16,449 nt of DNA from CAZHAC01 sp964383855 (GCA_964383855.1 CAYLIP010000055.1:1-16449); one strand, 5' to 3'; positions 1 to 7,726 are shown, counted from the stretch's first letter. A program made the numbers and translations. Notes: generated from the letters alone by a model not told the origin.

Positions 1-516
1 GATGTAGGTGCAGCAGGGCGCGCCGTCGACCTGCGCCGCGATCCTGGTCAGCACCGGCTCCAGCACCTGGTAGGCGGCCCGCGGGCCGCCGGGCATGATG
101 CTGGGGCCGTGGAGGGCGCCCTCCTCGCCGCCCGAGATGCCCGCGCCGACGAAGCGGATGCCGGTCGGGGCCAGCTCGCGGTCGCGCCGGCGGGTGTCCT
201 CGAAATGACTGTTGCCACCGTCGATGAGGACGTCGTCCTCGGCCAGGAGCGGGCGCAACTGCGCGATCGTCTGGTCGACCGCCTCCCCGGCCTTGACCAT
301 CATCAGGATCGCCCGAGGGCGGGCGATCGAGGCCACGAAGCGCTCGAGGTCTCCGGCGGCCACCAGGTTGGGATCGGGGTGCTCCCGGACCAGCTCCTCG
401 GTGCGCGCCTGGCTGCGGTTGAAGATGGCGGTCGGGATGCCCCTGGAGGCCAGGTTGCGGGCCAGGTTCTGGCCCATGACCGCCAGCCCGTAAACGCCAA
501 AGCGAGCCTCAGCCAT
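1..516 (-). CDS. gnd: 6-phosphogluconate dehydrogenase, N-terminal part (cut by window edge)
   Basis: Oxidative pentose phosphate enzyme that converts 6-phosphogluconate to ribulose 5-phosphate, CO2 and NADPH in the cytosol. The ATG at 516 opens a frame that stays open to base 1, giving 172 of the usual 300-480 residues. Visible are the Rossmann dinucleotide loop GLAVMGQN (10-17), NRS at 33-35 which favours NADP, the GGNS motif (100-103), and SGGEEGALHGPSIMPGG (128-144), the 6-phosphogluconate-binding signature. Serine 128 and glycines 129-130 fall at the positions known in characterised enzymes. The catalytic lysine lies beyond the edge, and whether the protein is the long or short form cannot be seen. 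No clear ribosome binding site precedes the ATG. It lies 131 bp downstream of the crotonase gene on the same strand, so it may be read through from that operon or have its own promoter. Confidence 0.93.
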   Translation of the reverse strand, partial: MAEARFGVYGLAVMGQNLARNLASRGIPTAIFNRSQARTEELVREHPDPNLVAAGDLERFVASIARPRAILMMVKAGEAVDQTIAQLRPLLAEDDVLIDGGNSHFEDTRRRDRELAPTGIRFVGAGISGGEEGALHGPSIMPGGPRAAYQVLEPVLTRIAAQVDGAPCCTYI

Positions 517-615
517 TCGCCAATGATGCCGTCAAAAGCGGGATCCGGGCGCGGGCCGACGGGTCAGACGGATGAGCGCCGGCGGCCGCCGAGGGTGATG
601 ACCGTCCGGCGCCGG

Positions 616-677
616 CTCAGCGGACCCGCCAGCGGGCCGGACGCTTCTCAGCGGCCCTGCCAGCGGGCCGGGCGCTT
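616..677. repeat. 31-bp tandem duplication across the crotonase stop codon
   Basis: Two adjacent 31-bp units (616-646 and 647-677) match at 28 of 31 positions. The unit at 647-677 encodes the last residues and stop of the crotonase gene (KRPARWQGR-stop). The other copy lies immediately beyond the stop in the intergenic space, so it adds no coding sequence. The three substitutions suggest an old duplication. The rest of the gap to gnd (517-615) has a perfect 12-bp palindrome at 580-591 and nothing else I can identify. Confidence 0.85.
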
Positions 678-1457
678 ACCAAAGAAGGCCTCGATGCCCT
701 CCCGGAAATCCTCGCTCATGTAGGCCCTGACCACCAGGTCGGAGCCGCCATCCTCCGGCGTCATCTGCAGGCGGATCCGGCGCAGCGCCTCCTTGGCCGT
801 CTCCAGTGTGAGCGGCGCATGCCGGGCCATGGTGGAGGCCAGCTCCATGACGCGGGGCTCGAGCGCCTCCTCGGAGGGCAGGGCCTCGTGCACGAGCCCG
901 ATCGCGGCCGCCTCCTCGGCGCCGATCAGGCGCGCCATGAAGATCAGCTCCTTCACGCGCGCGGCGCCGACGAGCATCGTGAGCCGGGCGAAGTTGGCCA
1001 TCGAGAGCGTGTTGCCGAGCGTGCGCGCGATCGGGAAGCCGAACTTGAGCGAGGGCGTGCAGACGCGGATGTCGCAGGCGGCGGCGATCCCGGCGCCGCC
1101 GCCGGTGCAGGCGCCCGCGATGGCGGCGACCGTGGGCACGCGAACGCGTTCCAGGGCGCCGAGCACGCTGTCCATCCGCTCCTCGTAGGCGAGGGCGTCC
1201 TCCTCCTTGTCGAAGGCCCGGAACTGCGAGATGTCGGTGCCCGCCGCGAACGCCCGGCCGCCAGCGCCCGTGAAGACGACCGCCCGCACACCGGGATCGC
1301 CGTTGACCTCGAGGCAGAGCTCGCGGATGCGGTCATACATCGCGAAGGTCAGGGCGTTGCGTGCCTGGGGGCGGTTGAGCGTGACCCACACGATCTCGCC
1401 CGACTCCCCGCGCCGTTCCTCGAGCAGCTCGGCCTGTGTCTCCACCTCTTCGCTCAT
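648..1457 (-). CDS. Crotonase-fold (enoyl-CoA hydratase/isomerase family) protein without the usual catalytic glutamates
   Basis: A 269-residue crotonase-superfamily protein acting on an acyl-CoA in the cytosol. Family marks are NRPQARNAL (28-36), the first oxyanion-hole stretch AFAAGTDI (69-76) and the second, CTGGGAGIAAACDI (117-130). Compared with classical enoyl-CoA hydratase, the first catalytic glutamate (after GGG) is replaced by Gly123 and the second (in the GxPE motif) by Ile143. Simple hydration is therefore doubtful, and an isomerase, hydrolase, lyase or other crotonase chemistry is possible. The start at 1457 is chosen because ATGA overlaps the CoA-transferase stop by 4 bp. A longer open frame reaching 1877 runs antisense-free through the upstream gene in another frame and is not real. 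It is the last gene of the tightly packed operon, so its substrate is probably the CoA thioester made by its neighbour. Confidence 0.88.
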   Translation of the reverse strand: MSEEVETQAELLEERRGESGEIVWVTLNRPQARNALTFAMYDRIRELCLEVNGDPGVRAVVFTGAGGRAFAAGTDISQFRAFDKEEDALAYEERMDSVLGALERVRVPTVAAIAGACTGGGAGIAAACDIRVCTPSLKFGFPIARTLGNTLSMANFARLTMLVGAARVKELIFMARLIGAEEAAAIGLVHEALPSEEALEPRVMELASTMARHAPLTLETAKEALRRIRLQMTPEDGGSDLVVRAYMSEDFREGIEAFFGKRPARWQGR

Positions 1458-2662
1458 ACGCCGCCCAGCACCCCCTTTTCCTTCAGCGCCTCGATCTCCG
1501 GCTGGGAACGGCCGAGGGCGCGCAGCACCTCCGAGGTGTGCTCGCCGAGGCCGGGGCCGGCCCGCCACTGCCTGACCGGCGTCTCCGAAAAATGAAGCGG
1601 CGAGCCGATCTGCTCCACGTCTCCCAGCTTGGGATGGGCCCCCTTCCAGAAGAAATCGCGGGCGGCCAGCTGCGGATCGCTGAACACCTGGTCGTAAGTC
1701 TGGATCTCGGCACAGGGCACGCCCGCCTCCTGCAGCCGCTCCACCCAGTGGGCTCGCGGCCGGCTCGTCGTGACCTCCTCGATCATCGGGATCAGCACAT
1801 CCCGCCGTGCATGGCGCGACGGGTTGTCCTTGAAGCGCTCCTCCCCGGCCCACTCCGGGTGGCCCAGCACCTCGCACAGCGCGCGCCAGTTGCGCGGCGA
1901 GGTGGCGCCGACCGTGAAGTACCCGTCGGCGGCGCGGATCGCCTGGTAGGGCGCCGAGACCTGGTGGGCCGAGCCGAGCGGCTGGGGAATCTCGCCGGTT
2001 GCGAAGTAGCGCCCGGCCTCCCAGACCGCCAGCGACACGCCCGCCTCGAAGAGCGAGACGTCGATGAACTGCCCGCGGCCGCTCCGCTCGCGGACGCGCA
2101 GGGCGGCCAGCGCGCCGATCACCCCGTAAAGCGCGCAGACCAGGTCGCAGATGGGAACGCCGACCTTGACCGGGTTGCCGCCCGGCTCGCCGGTGATCGA
2201 CATCAGCCCGCTCATGGCCTGGGCCATGATGTCGAGCCCGGCCAGCTGCGAGTAGGGGCCGGTCTGGCCCCAGCCGGAGGCGGCGACGTAGATGAGCCGC
2301 GGGTTGAGCTCGGCGAGCCGCGGATAGTCCAGCTCCAGGTCGGCCATGGTGCCCGGCCGCAGGTTCTCGACCACGACGTCGGCTCCCCGCACCAGCTCCC
2401 GGAAGAGCTCCTTGCCCTCGGCCGTCTTGAGGTTGACGGCGAGCGAGCGCTTGTTCCGGTTCAGGCGGACGAAGGGCGAGGACTCGCCCTCCAGGAAGGG
2501 CGCCGAGTCGCGCGCCATGTCGCCGCCCTCGGGGTTCTCGACCTTGACCACGTCGGCGCCGAGGTCGGCCAGCTGCATGGCGCAGAAGGGGCCGGCCATG
2601 TAGTTGCCGACCTCGACCACGCGGATTCCGGTCAGCGGATGTTCGGTCTGGGCTTGATTCAT
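1454..2662 (-). CDS. Family III (CaiB/BaiF) CoA-transferase
   Basis: Moves CoA between carboxylic acids through an aspartyl-CoA thioester; it is cytosolic and dimeric in the family. The 402 residues match the usual 380-430. The N-terminus LTGIRVVEVGNYMAGPF, the stretch GADVVKVENPEGGDMAR (35-51), NRNKRSLAVNLK (68-79) and GLDIMAQAMSGLMSITG (142-158) are characteristic. Asp173 in GVPICDLVCALYG aligns with the nucleophilic aspartate of formyl-CoA transferase (Asp169 in Frc). The start at 2662 gives an ATGA overlap with the upstream ATPase stop and the normal family N-terminus; the frame is open to 2893 but that extension lies inside the ATPase gene. Family members act on oxalate, carnitine, mesaconate, succinate and other acids; I cannot choose from the sequence. 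It follows an importer and an aminotransferase, which suggests activation of an imported organic acid or its deaminated product. Confidence 0.92.
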   Translation of the reverse strand: MNQAQTEHPLTGIRVVEVGNYMAGPFCAMQLADLGADVVKVENPEGGDMARDSAPFLEGESSPFVRLNRNKRSLAVNLKTAEGKELFRELVRGADVVVENLRPGTMADLELDYPRLAELNPRLIYVAASGWGQTGPYSQLAGLDIMAQAMSGLMSITGEPGGNPVKVGVPICDLVCALYGVIGALAALRVRERSGRGQFIDVSLFEAGVSLAVWEAGRYFATGEIPQPLGSAHQVSAPYQAIRAADGYFTVGATSPRNWRALCEVLGHPEWAGEERFKDNPSRHARRDVLIPMIEEVTTSRPRAHWVERLQEAGVPCAEIQTYDQVFSDPQLAARDFFWKGAHPKLGDVEQIGSPLHFSETPVRQWRAGPGLGEHTSEVLRALGRSQPEIEALKEKGVLGGV

Positions 2663-3729
2663 GAGCGGATCACCACACGGCAGTGCTGGATGGGCAGGTA
2701 GAGGTCGGCTTCCTGGCCCGGAGAGAGGTCGACGGTGGGCGGGGCGGTGACACGGACACGGCCCTGGCCGGCGTCGAGTTCGACCTGGTAGTCGCGGGAC
2801 TCGCCGAGGTAGGCGGAGCGGGCGATCCGGCCCCGGATCCGGTTCGCCCTGCCCGGGGGCGGCTCGAAGCAGACGTGGTGAGGCCTGATGCACACCGCGA
2901 CCTGCTCGCCGGCGGCGCAGCCCGTCTCGTCGCGCGCCTCGAGCGTGGTGCCGAGGCCGTCGAGCTCGACGGCGCCGGGCCGGACCAGCTTGCCCGTGAG
3001 GGTGTTGGTGCGGCCGATGAAGGAGGCCACGAACTGCGTAGTCGGCCGCTCGTAGACGTCGTAGGGGCTCGCCACCTGCTCGATGCGGCCCAGGTTCATG
3101 ACCGCGATGCGGTCGGCCGTCACCATCGCCTCGGCCTGGTCGTGGGTCACGTACACCATGGTGATCCCGGTCTCGTCGTGAAGGCGCCGGATCTCGAACC
3201 GCATCTCCTCGCGCAGGTTGGCGTCGAGGTTGGAGAGCGGCTCGTCGAGCAGGAGGATGTCGGGTTCGACGACCATGGCGCGGGCCAGCGCGACCCGCTG
3301 CTGCTGGCCGCCGGAGAGCTCGGAGGGATAGCGGCCGGCCAGCCGCTCGAGGTGCACCGTCTGCAGGGCCTCGTCCACGCGCCGGGCGATCTCCGAACGC
3401 CCGACCCGCCGGACCTCGAGCCCGAAGGCGACGTTCTCCCGCACCGTCTTGTGCGGCCAGACCGCATAGGACTGGAAGATCAGCGACATGTTGCGCCGCT
3501 CGGGCGGCACCGTCGACCGCGGCGTCGAGACCACCCGCTCGCCGACCCTGATCTCGCCGCCGTCGGGCCTGAGGAAGCCGGCCAGCAGCTGCAGCGTGGT
3601 GGTCTTGCCGCAGCCGGAGGGGCCGAGCAGGGCCATCACCTCGCCGTCGCGGACCTCGAGGTCGATGTCCTGGACGGCGACCGTGTCGCCGTAGACCTTG
3701 CGCAGCCCCGAGAGCACGATCCCGCTCAT
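2659..3729 (-). CDS. ABC importer ATPase, PotA/FbpC-like with TOBE domain
   Basis: Nucleotide-binding subunit that powers the permease encoded just upstream. The 356 residues carry Walker A GPSGCGKT (36-43), the Q-loop glutamine at 86, signature LSGGQQQ (138-144), Walker B ILLLDEP (158-164) and the switch histidine H196 in VTHDQAEA. A C-terminal TOBE-like regulatory domain occupies roughly 240-350. The architecture fits the spermidine/putrescine, ferric iron, thiamine and 2-aminoethylphosphonate importers as a group; specificity resides in the binding protein, not here. The ATG at 3729 is one base from the permease stop (3731-3733), so translation is probably coupled. The stop overlaps the CoA-transferase start by 4 bp. 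Confidence 0.95.
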   Translation of the reverse strand: MSGIVLSGLRKVYGDTVAVQDIDLEVRDGEVMALLGPSGCGKTTTLQLLAGFLRPDGGEIRVGERVVSTPRSTVPPERRNMSLIFQSYAVWPHKTVRENVAFGLEVRRVGRSEIARRVDEALQTVHLERLAGRYPSELSGGQQQRVALARAMVVEPDILLLDEPLSNLDANLREEMRFEIRRLHDETGITMVYVTHDQAEAMVTADRIAVMNLGRIEQVASPYDVYERPTTQFVASFIGRTNTLTGKLVRPGAVELDGLGTTLEARDETGCAAGEQVAVCIRPHHVCFEPPPGRANRIRGRIARSAYLGESRDYQVELDAGQGRVRVTAPPTVDLSPGQEADLYLPIQHCRVVIRS

Positions 3730-3730
3730 C

Positions 3731-5437
3731 TCAGTGGGCGCTCCGGACGGCGACGTCGCGGCCCATGAACCGGTAGGCGGCGACGACGATGACCAGGGTG
3801 ATCAGCATCATCAGGATTCCCATCGTCGACACCGCCTCGTAATTGCCCGCATCCGAGAAGTCAAAGATCACCGTCGTGATCACCTGGGTGTGGGCGGTGA
3901 AGAGGAAGACCGAAGCCGAGAGCTCGCGCAGCGCGGGGATGAAGACCAGCAGCCACCCAGAGAGGATGCCTCGCCGGAGCAGCGGGAGTGTGATCGTCCA
4001 CAGGGAGCGCAGGCGGCCGGCCCCGAGGGTGCGGGCGGCGTTCTCCAGATCGACGTTGATGCCCTGCAGGATCGACTGCGCATTGGAGTAGGCGATGGGC
4101 AGGAACCGGGTGGCGTAGGCGGCGATCAGGATCAGGGCCGTGCCGTACAGAAGCAGGGGCGGGTGGGAATAGGCGGCCAGGAACCCGATCGCGAGCACGA
4201 TCCCGGGGACGACGAAGGGCGCCATGGCCACGAAGCCGAGCCCGCTCGAGAGGGGCGCCGCCCGGCGCACCACGAGGTAGGCGACCAGGGTGGCCACGAC
4301 CACGGCCAGGGTGGCCGCCCCCGCCCCGTATTCCAGCGAGTGCGCGATCGCGGTCCGCGTGGTGGCGTTCTCGAACAGCGCCCAGCGATACCAGTAGAGA
4401 CCCAGGTTGCCGGGCGCGAAGGGCCCCCGACCCCAGACCCTCTGGAGCGAAACCACCGCCAGGGCGAAGTAGGGGAGAAGGACCGAGAGGAAGGGCGGGA
4501 TGAAGGCCAGGATGGCCAGGGGCCAGCGCCAGCGGCCGAGCGCCATGCGCCGGCGCGTGCCGCCCTTGCCGGTGACCGTGACGAAGCGCCGGCGGCCGAT
4601 GATCCGCCGCTGGAGCAGGAGCAGCCCGACCGTGACCAGCAGGAGCGGCATGGCGTAAGCGGCGGCCACCTCGATCTGCGGCGGGAACTCGGAGAAGAAC
4701 AGGTAGAGCTGGGTGGTCATCACCTGCTGGCGCGCCGGGATCATCAGGAAGGCCGGTGGCCCGAAGAGCTCGAGCGCCTCCAGGAAGGAGAGCAGGAAGC
4801 CGGAGAGGATGGCGGGCAGGGCCAGCGGCAGGGTGATCGAGAAGGTCGTGCGGAAGGTGCCCGATCCGAGCGTGGTCGCCGCGTCCTCGAGCTCGGCGGA
4901 CATCAGCTCGAGCGTCCCCGAGACCAGCGAGAAGGTGTAGGGGATCGAGTAGAGCGAGATCACGAAGATGCAGCCGCCGAGCCCGTAGATGTTGAACAGC
5001 GGGTGGTCCAGGTGCAGCAGGTAGCGGGCCCAGTTGTTGACCATGCCCGAGTTGGGAGCGCCCAGGAAGATCCAGGCGTTGGCGCCGAGGAATGACGGGG
5101 TCACGAAGGCGGCCAGGATCAGGGGCCGGATCAGCCAGCGCCCCGGCATGTCGGTGCGGCTGACCAGCCAGGCCAGGGGCGTGCCCACGAGAACCGCGAT
5201 CGTGGCCACCGAAAACGCCATCTTGAAGGAGTTGGCGATCGGATCCAGGAGGTATCCCCTGGTGAACGCCGAGCGGTAGTTGCCGGGCGTGAGCTGCTGG
5301 GTCAGGGGATCCTGTAACGAGGTCAGCAGGAGCCAGCCGAGGGGGACGAGCACCAGGAAGGCGAGCACCAGAACGGCGGCCAGGAAGAGCAGCGACGAGG
5401 TCTGCGGGCGGGAGCGCCCGCGCAGCGTCGCTACCAC
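3731..5437 (-). CDS. ABC importer permease, two fused transmembrane domains (FbpB-like)
   Basis: Inner-membrane channel of the importer. The 568 residues contain two BPD_transp_1 halves, each with about six hydrophobic segments, so one polypeptide forms the whole pore. Each half has an EAA coupling loop: EDAATTLG followed by ITLPLALPAILSG (184-213), and ENAARTLG followed by ITLPLLRRGILSG (465-494). The basic linker around 277-303 separates the halves. RELSAS near 504-509 is similar to the corresponding segment of iron-type (FbpB) permeases. The GTG at 5437 is chosen because it gives a short polar N-terminus before the first membrane segment (about 15-40) and overlaps the aminotransferase stop by 7 bp. 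Substrate is unknown. Confidence 0.93.
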   Translation of the reverse strand: MVATLRGRSRPQTSSLLFLAAVLVLAFLVLVPLGWLLLTSLQDPLTQQLTPGNYRSAFTRGYLLDPIANSFKMAFSVATIAVLVGTPLAWLVSRTDMPGRWLIRPLILAAFVTPSFLGANAWIFLGAPNSGMVNNWARYLLHLDHPLFNIYGLGGCIFVISLYSIPYTFSLVSGTLELMSAELEDAATTLGSGTFRTTFSITLPLALPAILSGFLLSFLEALELFGPPAFLMIPARQQVMTTQLYLFFSEFPPQIEVAAAYAMPLLLVTVGLLLLQRRIIGRRRFVTVTGKGGTRRRMALGRWRWPLAILAFIPPFLSVLLPYFALAVVSLQRVWGRGPFAPGNLGLYWYRWALFENATTRTAIAHSLEYGAGAATLAVVVATLVAYLVVRRAAPLSSGLGFVAMAPFVVPGIVLAIGFLAAYSHPPLLLYGTALILIAAYATRFLPIAYSNAQSILQGINVDLENAARTLGAGRLRSLWTITLPLLRRGILSGWLLVFIPALRELSASVFLFTAHTQVITTVIFDFSDAGNYEAVSTMGILMMLITLVIVVAAYRFMGRDVAVRSAH

Positions 5438-6621
5438 CCGTTCTCGCTGAACCAGCGCTGTGCGGCGGCCACTCCCGAACCCAGCTCGACCGGCTCCCCG
5501 GCCATGCCCAGGGCAAGCTCGACCCCGGCCAGCGTGGCCAGCACCTCGAGCTCGTTGAGCGAGCCAAGATGGCCGATCCGGAAGACGCGCCCTTTCAGCC
5601 GGCCCAGGCCGGCGCCGAGGGAGAGGTTGAGGCGAGCCTCCGAGAGCCGGAGCAGCTCGTCGGTGTCGGCGGCCTCACAGACCACCGCCGTCAGTGAGTT
5701 GGAGCGGCGCTCGGGGGCGGTGCAGAGGAGCTCCTTGTCCCAGGCCTCGACGGCCCGGCGCACGCCCTCGGCGAGGCGGGCGTGCCGGAGATACACCGCC
5801 TCCAAACCCTCCTCGTGGAGCATGCGCAGCGCCTCGCGCAGGCCATAGAGCTCGAGCGTGGGCGGCGTGGCCGGGAAGTAGCCGCTCTCCATGGCGGCGA
5901 GCAGAGGCCCCCAGTCGTAGAAGCCGCGCGGCGTGGTCACCTGCCGCGATCGAGCCAGGGCGCGCGGCGAGACGCCGCAGATGGCGATCCCTGGAGGCAG
6001 CATCAGTCCCTTCTGGGAGCCGGTCAGGGCGACGTCCACCCGCCAGGCGTCGAAGCGGAACTCCATCGATCCCAGCGAGGAGACGGTGTCCACCAGCAGC
6101 AGCGGATCCTCGCCCGACGCGTCGATGGCGGCGCGGATTCCCGCGATGTCGGAGGCGGCGCCGGTCGAGGTCTCGTTGTGGACGATCTGCACCGCCTGGT
6201 GGCCCTTCAGCCGGGCCGCCACCAGCTCCGGGGAGACGGCGTCGCCCCAGCGCATCTCGACCAGGTCGACGTCGGCCCCGAAGCGGCGGGCGACCTCCGC
6301 GAACTTCTCCGCGAAGAGGCCGTTGTTGAAGGCCAGGACCCGGTCGCCCGGGTTGAGCGTGTTGACGACCGCCGCCTCCCAGGCGCCGGTGCCCGAGCCG
6401 GCCCAGATCGCGACCGCGCCCTCGGCCGTGCCGAAGACCCGCTTCAGGTTCTCGACCACCTCGAGCGTGACCTCGGGCAGCTCGCGGCCGCGGTGATCGA
6501 TGACACCGCGGTCCATGGCCCGAAGCACGCGCTCGGGAACGTTGGTCGGACCCGGGATCTGGAGAAAGTGCCGGCCCGACGCCGCTCCGGCTATCGCTAG
6601 ACCCCCATCACCGAACGCCAC
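5431..6621 (-). CDS. sgaA: Serine-glyoxylate aminotransferase (class V, PLP-dependent)
   Basis: Class V aminotransferase that in methylotrophs and plants converts serine plus glyoxylate to hydroxypyruvate plus glycine; alanine-glyoxylate activity is common in the family. The 396 residues begin with the family motif HFLQIPGPTNVPERV (18-32). AGSGTGAWE (74-82) binds the cofactor phosphate, Asp178 in VDTVSSLG pairs with the pyridine nitrogen, and Lys204 in GSQKGLMLPPG is the Schiff-base lysine. YFPATPP, LGAGLGRLKG and RIGHLGSLNE are typical of the serine-glyoxylate branch rather than 2-aminoethylphosphonate transaminase, the main alternative. The start is a GTG at 6621, overlapping the binding-protein stop by 25 bp; no ATG is available before the conserved region. 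The gene is inserted between two subunits of an ABC importer, so the imported compound may be its amino donor or a source of glyoxylate. Confidence 0.9.
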   Translation of the reverse strand: MAFGDGGLAIAGAASGRHFLQIPGPTNVPERVLRAMDRGVIDHRGRELPEVTLEVVENLKRVFGTAEGAVAIWAGSGTGAWEAAVVNTLNPGDRVLAFNNGLFAEKFAEVARRFGADVDLVEMRWGDAVSPELVAARLKGHQAVQIVHNETSTGAASDIAGIRAAIDASGEDPLLLVDTVSSLGSMEFRFDAWRVDVALTGSQKGLMLPPGIAICGVSPRALARSRQVTTPRGFYDWGPLLAAMESGYFPATPPTLELYGLREALRMLHEEGLEAVYLRHARLAEGVRRAVEAWDKELLCTAPERRSNSLTAVVCEAADTDELLRLSEARLNLSLGAGLGRLKGRVFRIGHLGSLNELEVLATLAGVELALGMAGEPVELGSGVAAAQRWFSENGW

Positions 6622-7685
6622 TTCTCGATCGAGCCGGGGAGATCCCTCGTCAGCTGTTCGACCGTGTTCCGGATGACCTTGATCTTGTCCAGCTTGGGCA
6701 CGCCGGCAGCCGGTTCGACGTCCTCGCGGAGCGGGTAGTTGTAGGTCTTGACCAGTGCCTGGGAGTACTCCTTGGAGTACATGAAGTTGGCGAAGAGCTG
6801 GGCCGCGTTGGGGTGCTTGGAGCCCTTGATCAGGCCGACCGGTCCCGGCACCAGCACTGCGCCGTCATCCGGGAAGTGGATGTCGATGGGCACGCCCTGA
6901 GCCTTGGAGGCGAGGCTGTAGTTGTCGGGCCCCGCGCCCACCTGGCGCTCCCCGGCCTTGATGTCGGTGACGGTGTCGTTGACCGAGCGGTTGATCTTGG
7001 GATTGGTGTTCTTCAGGTCGGTCAGCCACTTGTCGCCGTACGTGCGCAGCATGGCGGTGACCCACTGCCCGACATAGCCTGAGAAGCCGGGATGGCCGGT
7101 GCTGGTCTTGTCCTTCCAGGCCGTGGACGCGAACTCGCTCCAGGTCTTGGGCGGCGCCGTGACCTTGTCCGATCGGTAGTTGATGACCACGAAGCCGATG
7201 GCGCCCAGGTGGTAGTAGCCCTCGGGGTTGAGGTTCTGGAACTGCTTGGGCAGCAGGTCAAGGTCGGGCGGCGTCCACTGCACCAGGAAGCCGCCCTTGA
7301 TGAGCGGCGGATAGTGGCCCTCGTCGGTGGAGCAGAAGACGTCGCACTCGGTGGCGCCCGCCTTCAGATCCTGGTTGAGCCTGGTGTTGATGACCTGGGC
7401 CGTCTGCCGGAGGAGGTTGACCTCGATCCCCGGGTACTTGGTCTTGAAGGCGGCGGCCATCTGCTCGGCCGCCGACTGCTCGTAGTGCGCGGTCCACCAG
7501 GTCACCGTGCCCTCGGCTTTGGCCTTGGCGTAGAGCTTGGTCACGTCCTTCTCGACCGGTCCCGCGGGAGCCGACGCGCCTCCGCCACAGGCCTCGAGGA
7601 GGGCGCCGACGCCGCCGGTGGCGGCCACGGTGAGAGCTCCGGTCGACCAGCGGATGAAGTCACGACGAGTCAGATCGTTGTCCAT
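6597..7685 (-). CDS. ABC importer substrate-binding protein, Tat-type lipoprotein
   Basis: Extracellular solute-binding protein of the importer encoded downstream, 362 residues. The N-terminus holds a twin-arginine motif TRRDFIR (6-12), a hydrophobic stretch (about 13-30) and a lipobox LEAC with Cys33 as the lipid-modified residue. This predicts export in folded form through Tat and anchoring to the membrane face. The mature part starts with a GTVTWWTAHYE strand and contains a hinge-type two-lobe layout typical of the iron/polyamine-type cluster (SBP_bac_6/8 type). I see no clear ferric-binding tyrosine pair near the expected C-terminal position, so an iron substrate is not supported. The ATG at 7685 gives the proper Tat signal; the open frame continues to 8138 but that is shadow coding. 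First gene of the operon, preceded by a cre-like operator and no Shine-Dalgarno site. Confidence 0.9.
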   Translation of the reverse strand: MDNDLTRRDFIRWSTGALTVAATGGVGALLEACGGGASAPAGPVEKDVTKLYAKAKAEGTVTWWTAHYEQSAAEQMAAAFKTKYPGIEVNLLRQTAQVINTRLNQDLKAGATECDVFCSTDEGHYPPLIKGGFLVQWTPPDLDLLPKQFQNLNPEGYYHLGAIGFVVINYRSDKVTAPPKTWSEFASTAWKDKTSTGHPGFSGYVGQWVTAMLRTYGDKWLTDLKNTNPKINRSVNDTVTDIKAGERQVGAGPDNYSLASKAQGVPIDIHFPDDGAVLVPGPVGLIKGSKHPNAAQLFANFMYSKEYSQALVKTYNYPLREDVEPAAGVPKLDKIKVIRNTVEQLTRDLPGSIEKWRSVMGV

Positions 7686-7709
7686 GCTGCGAGGGAGGTT
7701 ATCCGCAGC
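7686..7709. repeat. Inverted repeat directly before the binding-protein start
   Basis: GCTGCG (7686-7691) and CGCAGC (7704-7709) can pair around a 12-base loop immediately in front of the ATG at 7685. It contains the proposed -10 hexamer, so it may be a DNA-level site rather than an RNA hairpin. Function is unknown. Confidence 0.35.
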
Positions 7710-7726
7710 GACCCAAGAAATGAAAG
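7698..7726 (-). promoter_or_regulatory. Candidate promoter of the importer/aminotransferase operon
   Basis: On the minus strand a -35-like CTTTCA (7721-7726, 3 of 6 consensus bases) is separated by 17 bases from a -10-like GATAAC (7698-7703, 4 of 6). Transcription would start only about six bases before the ATG at 7685, in keeping with the lack of a ribosome binding site. The matches are weak and the element is inferred from spacing. Confidence 0.3.

Noticed and set aside
1458..1877. Extended N-terminus of the crotonase frame up to 1877
   Set aside because: That part is an out-of-frame reading of the CoA-transferase gene; the family N-terminus and ATGA overlap point to 1457.
3698..5095. 465-codon open frame on the plus strand opposite the ABC permease
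   Set aside because: Highly charged low-complexity product mirroring the hydrophobic permease on the other strand; no family features.
5431..6621. 2-aminoethylphosphonate transaminase with a phosphonate importer
   Set aside because: The importer type would fit, but the aminotransferase shows serine-glyoxylate-branch motifs and no phosphonatase or other phosphonate gene is present.
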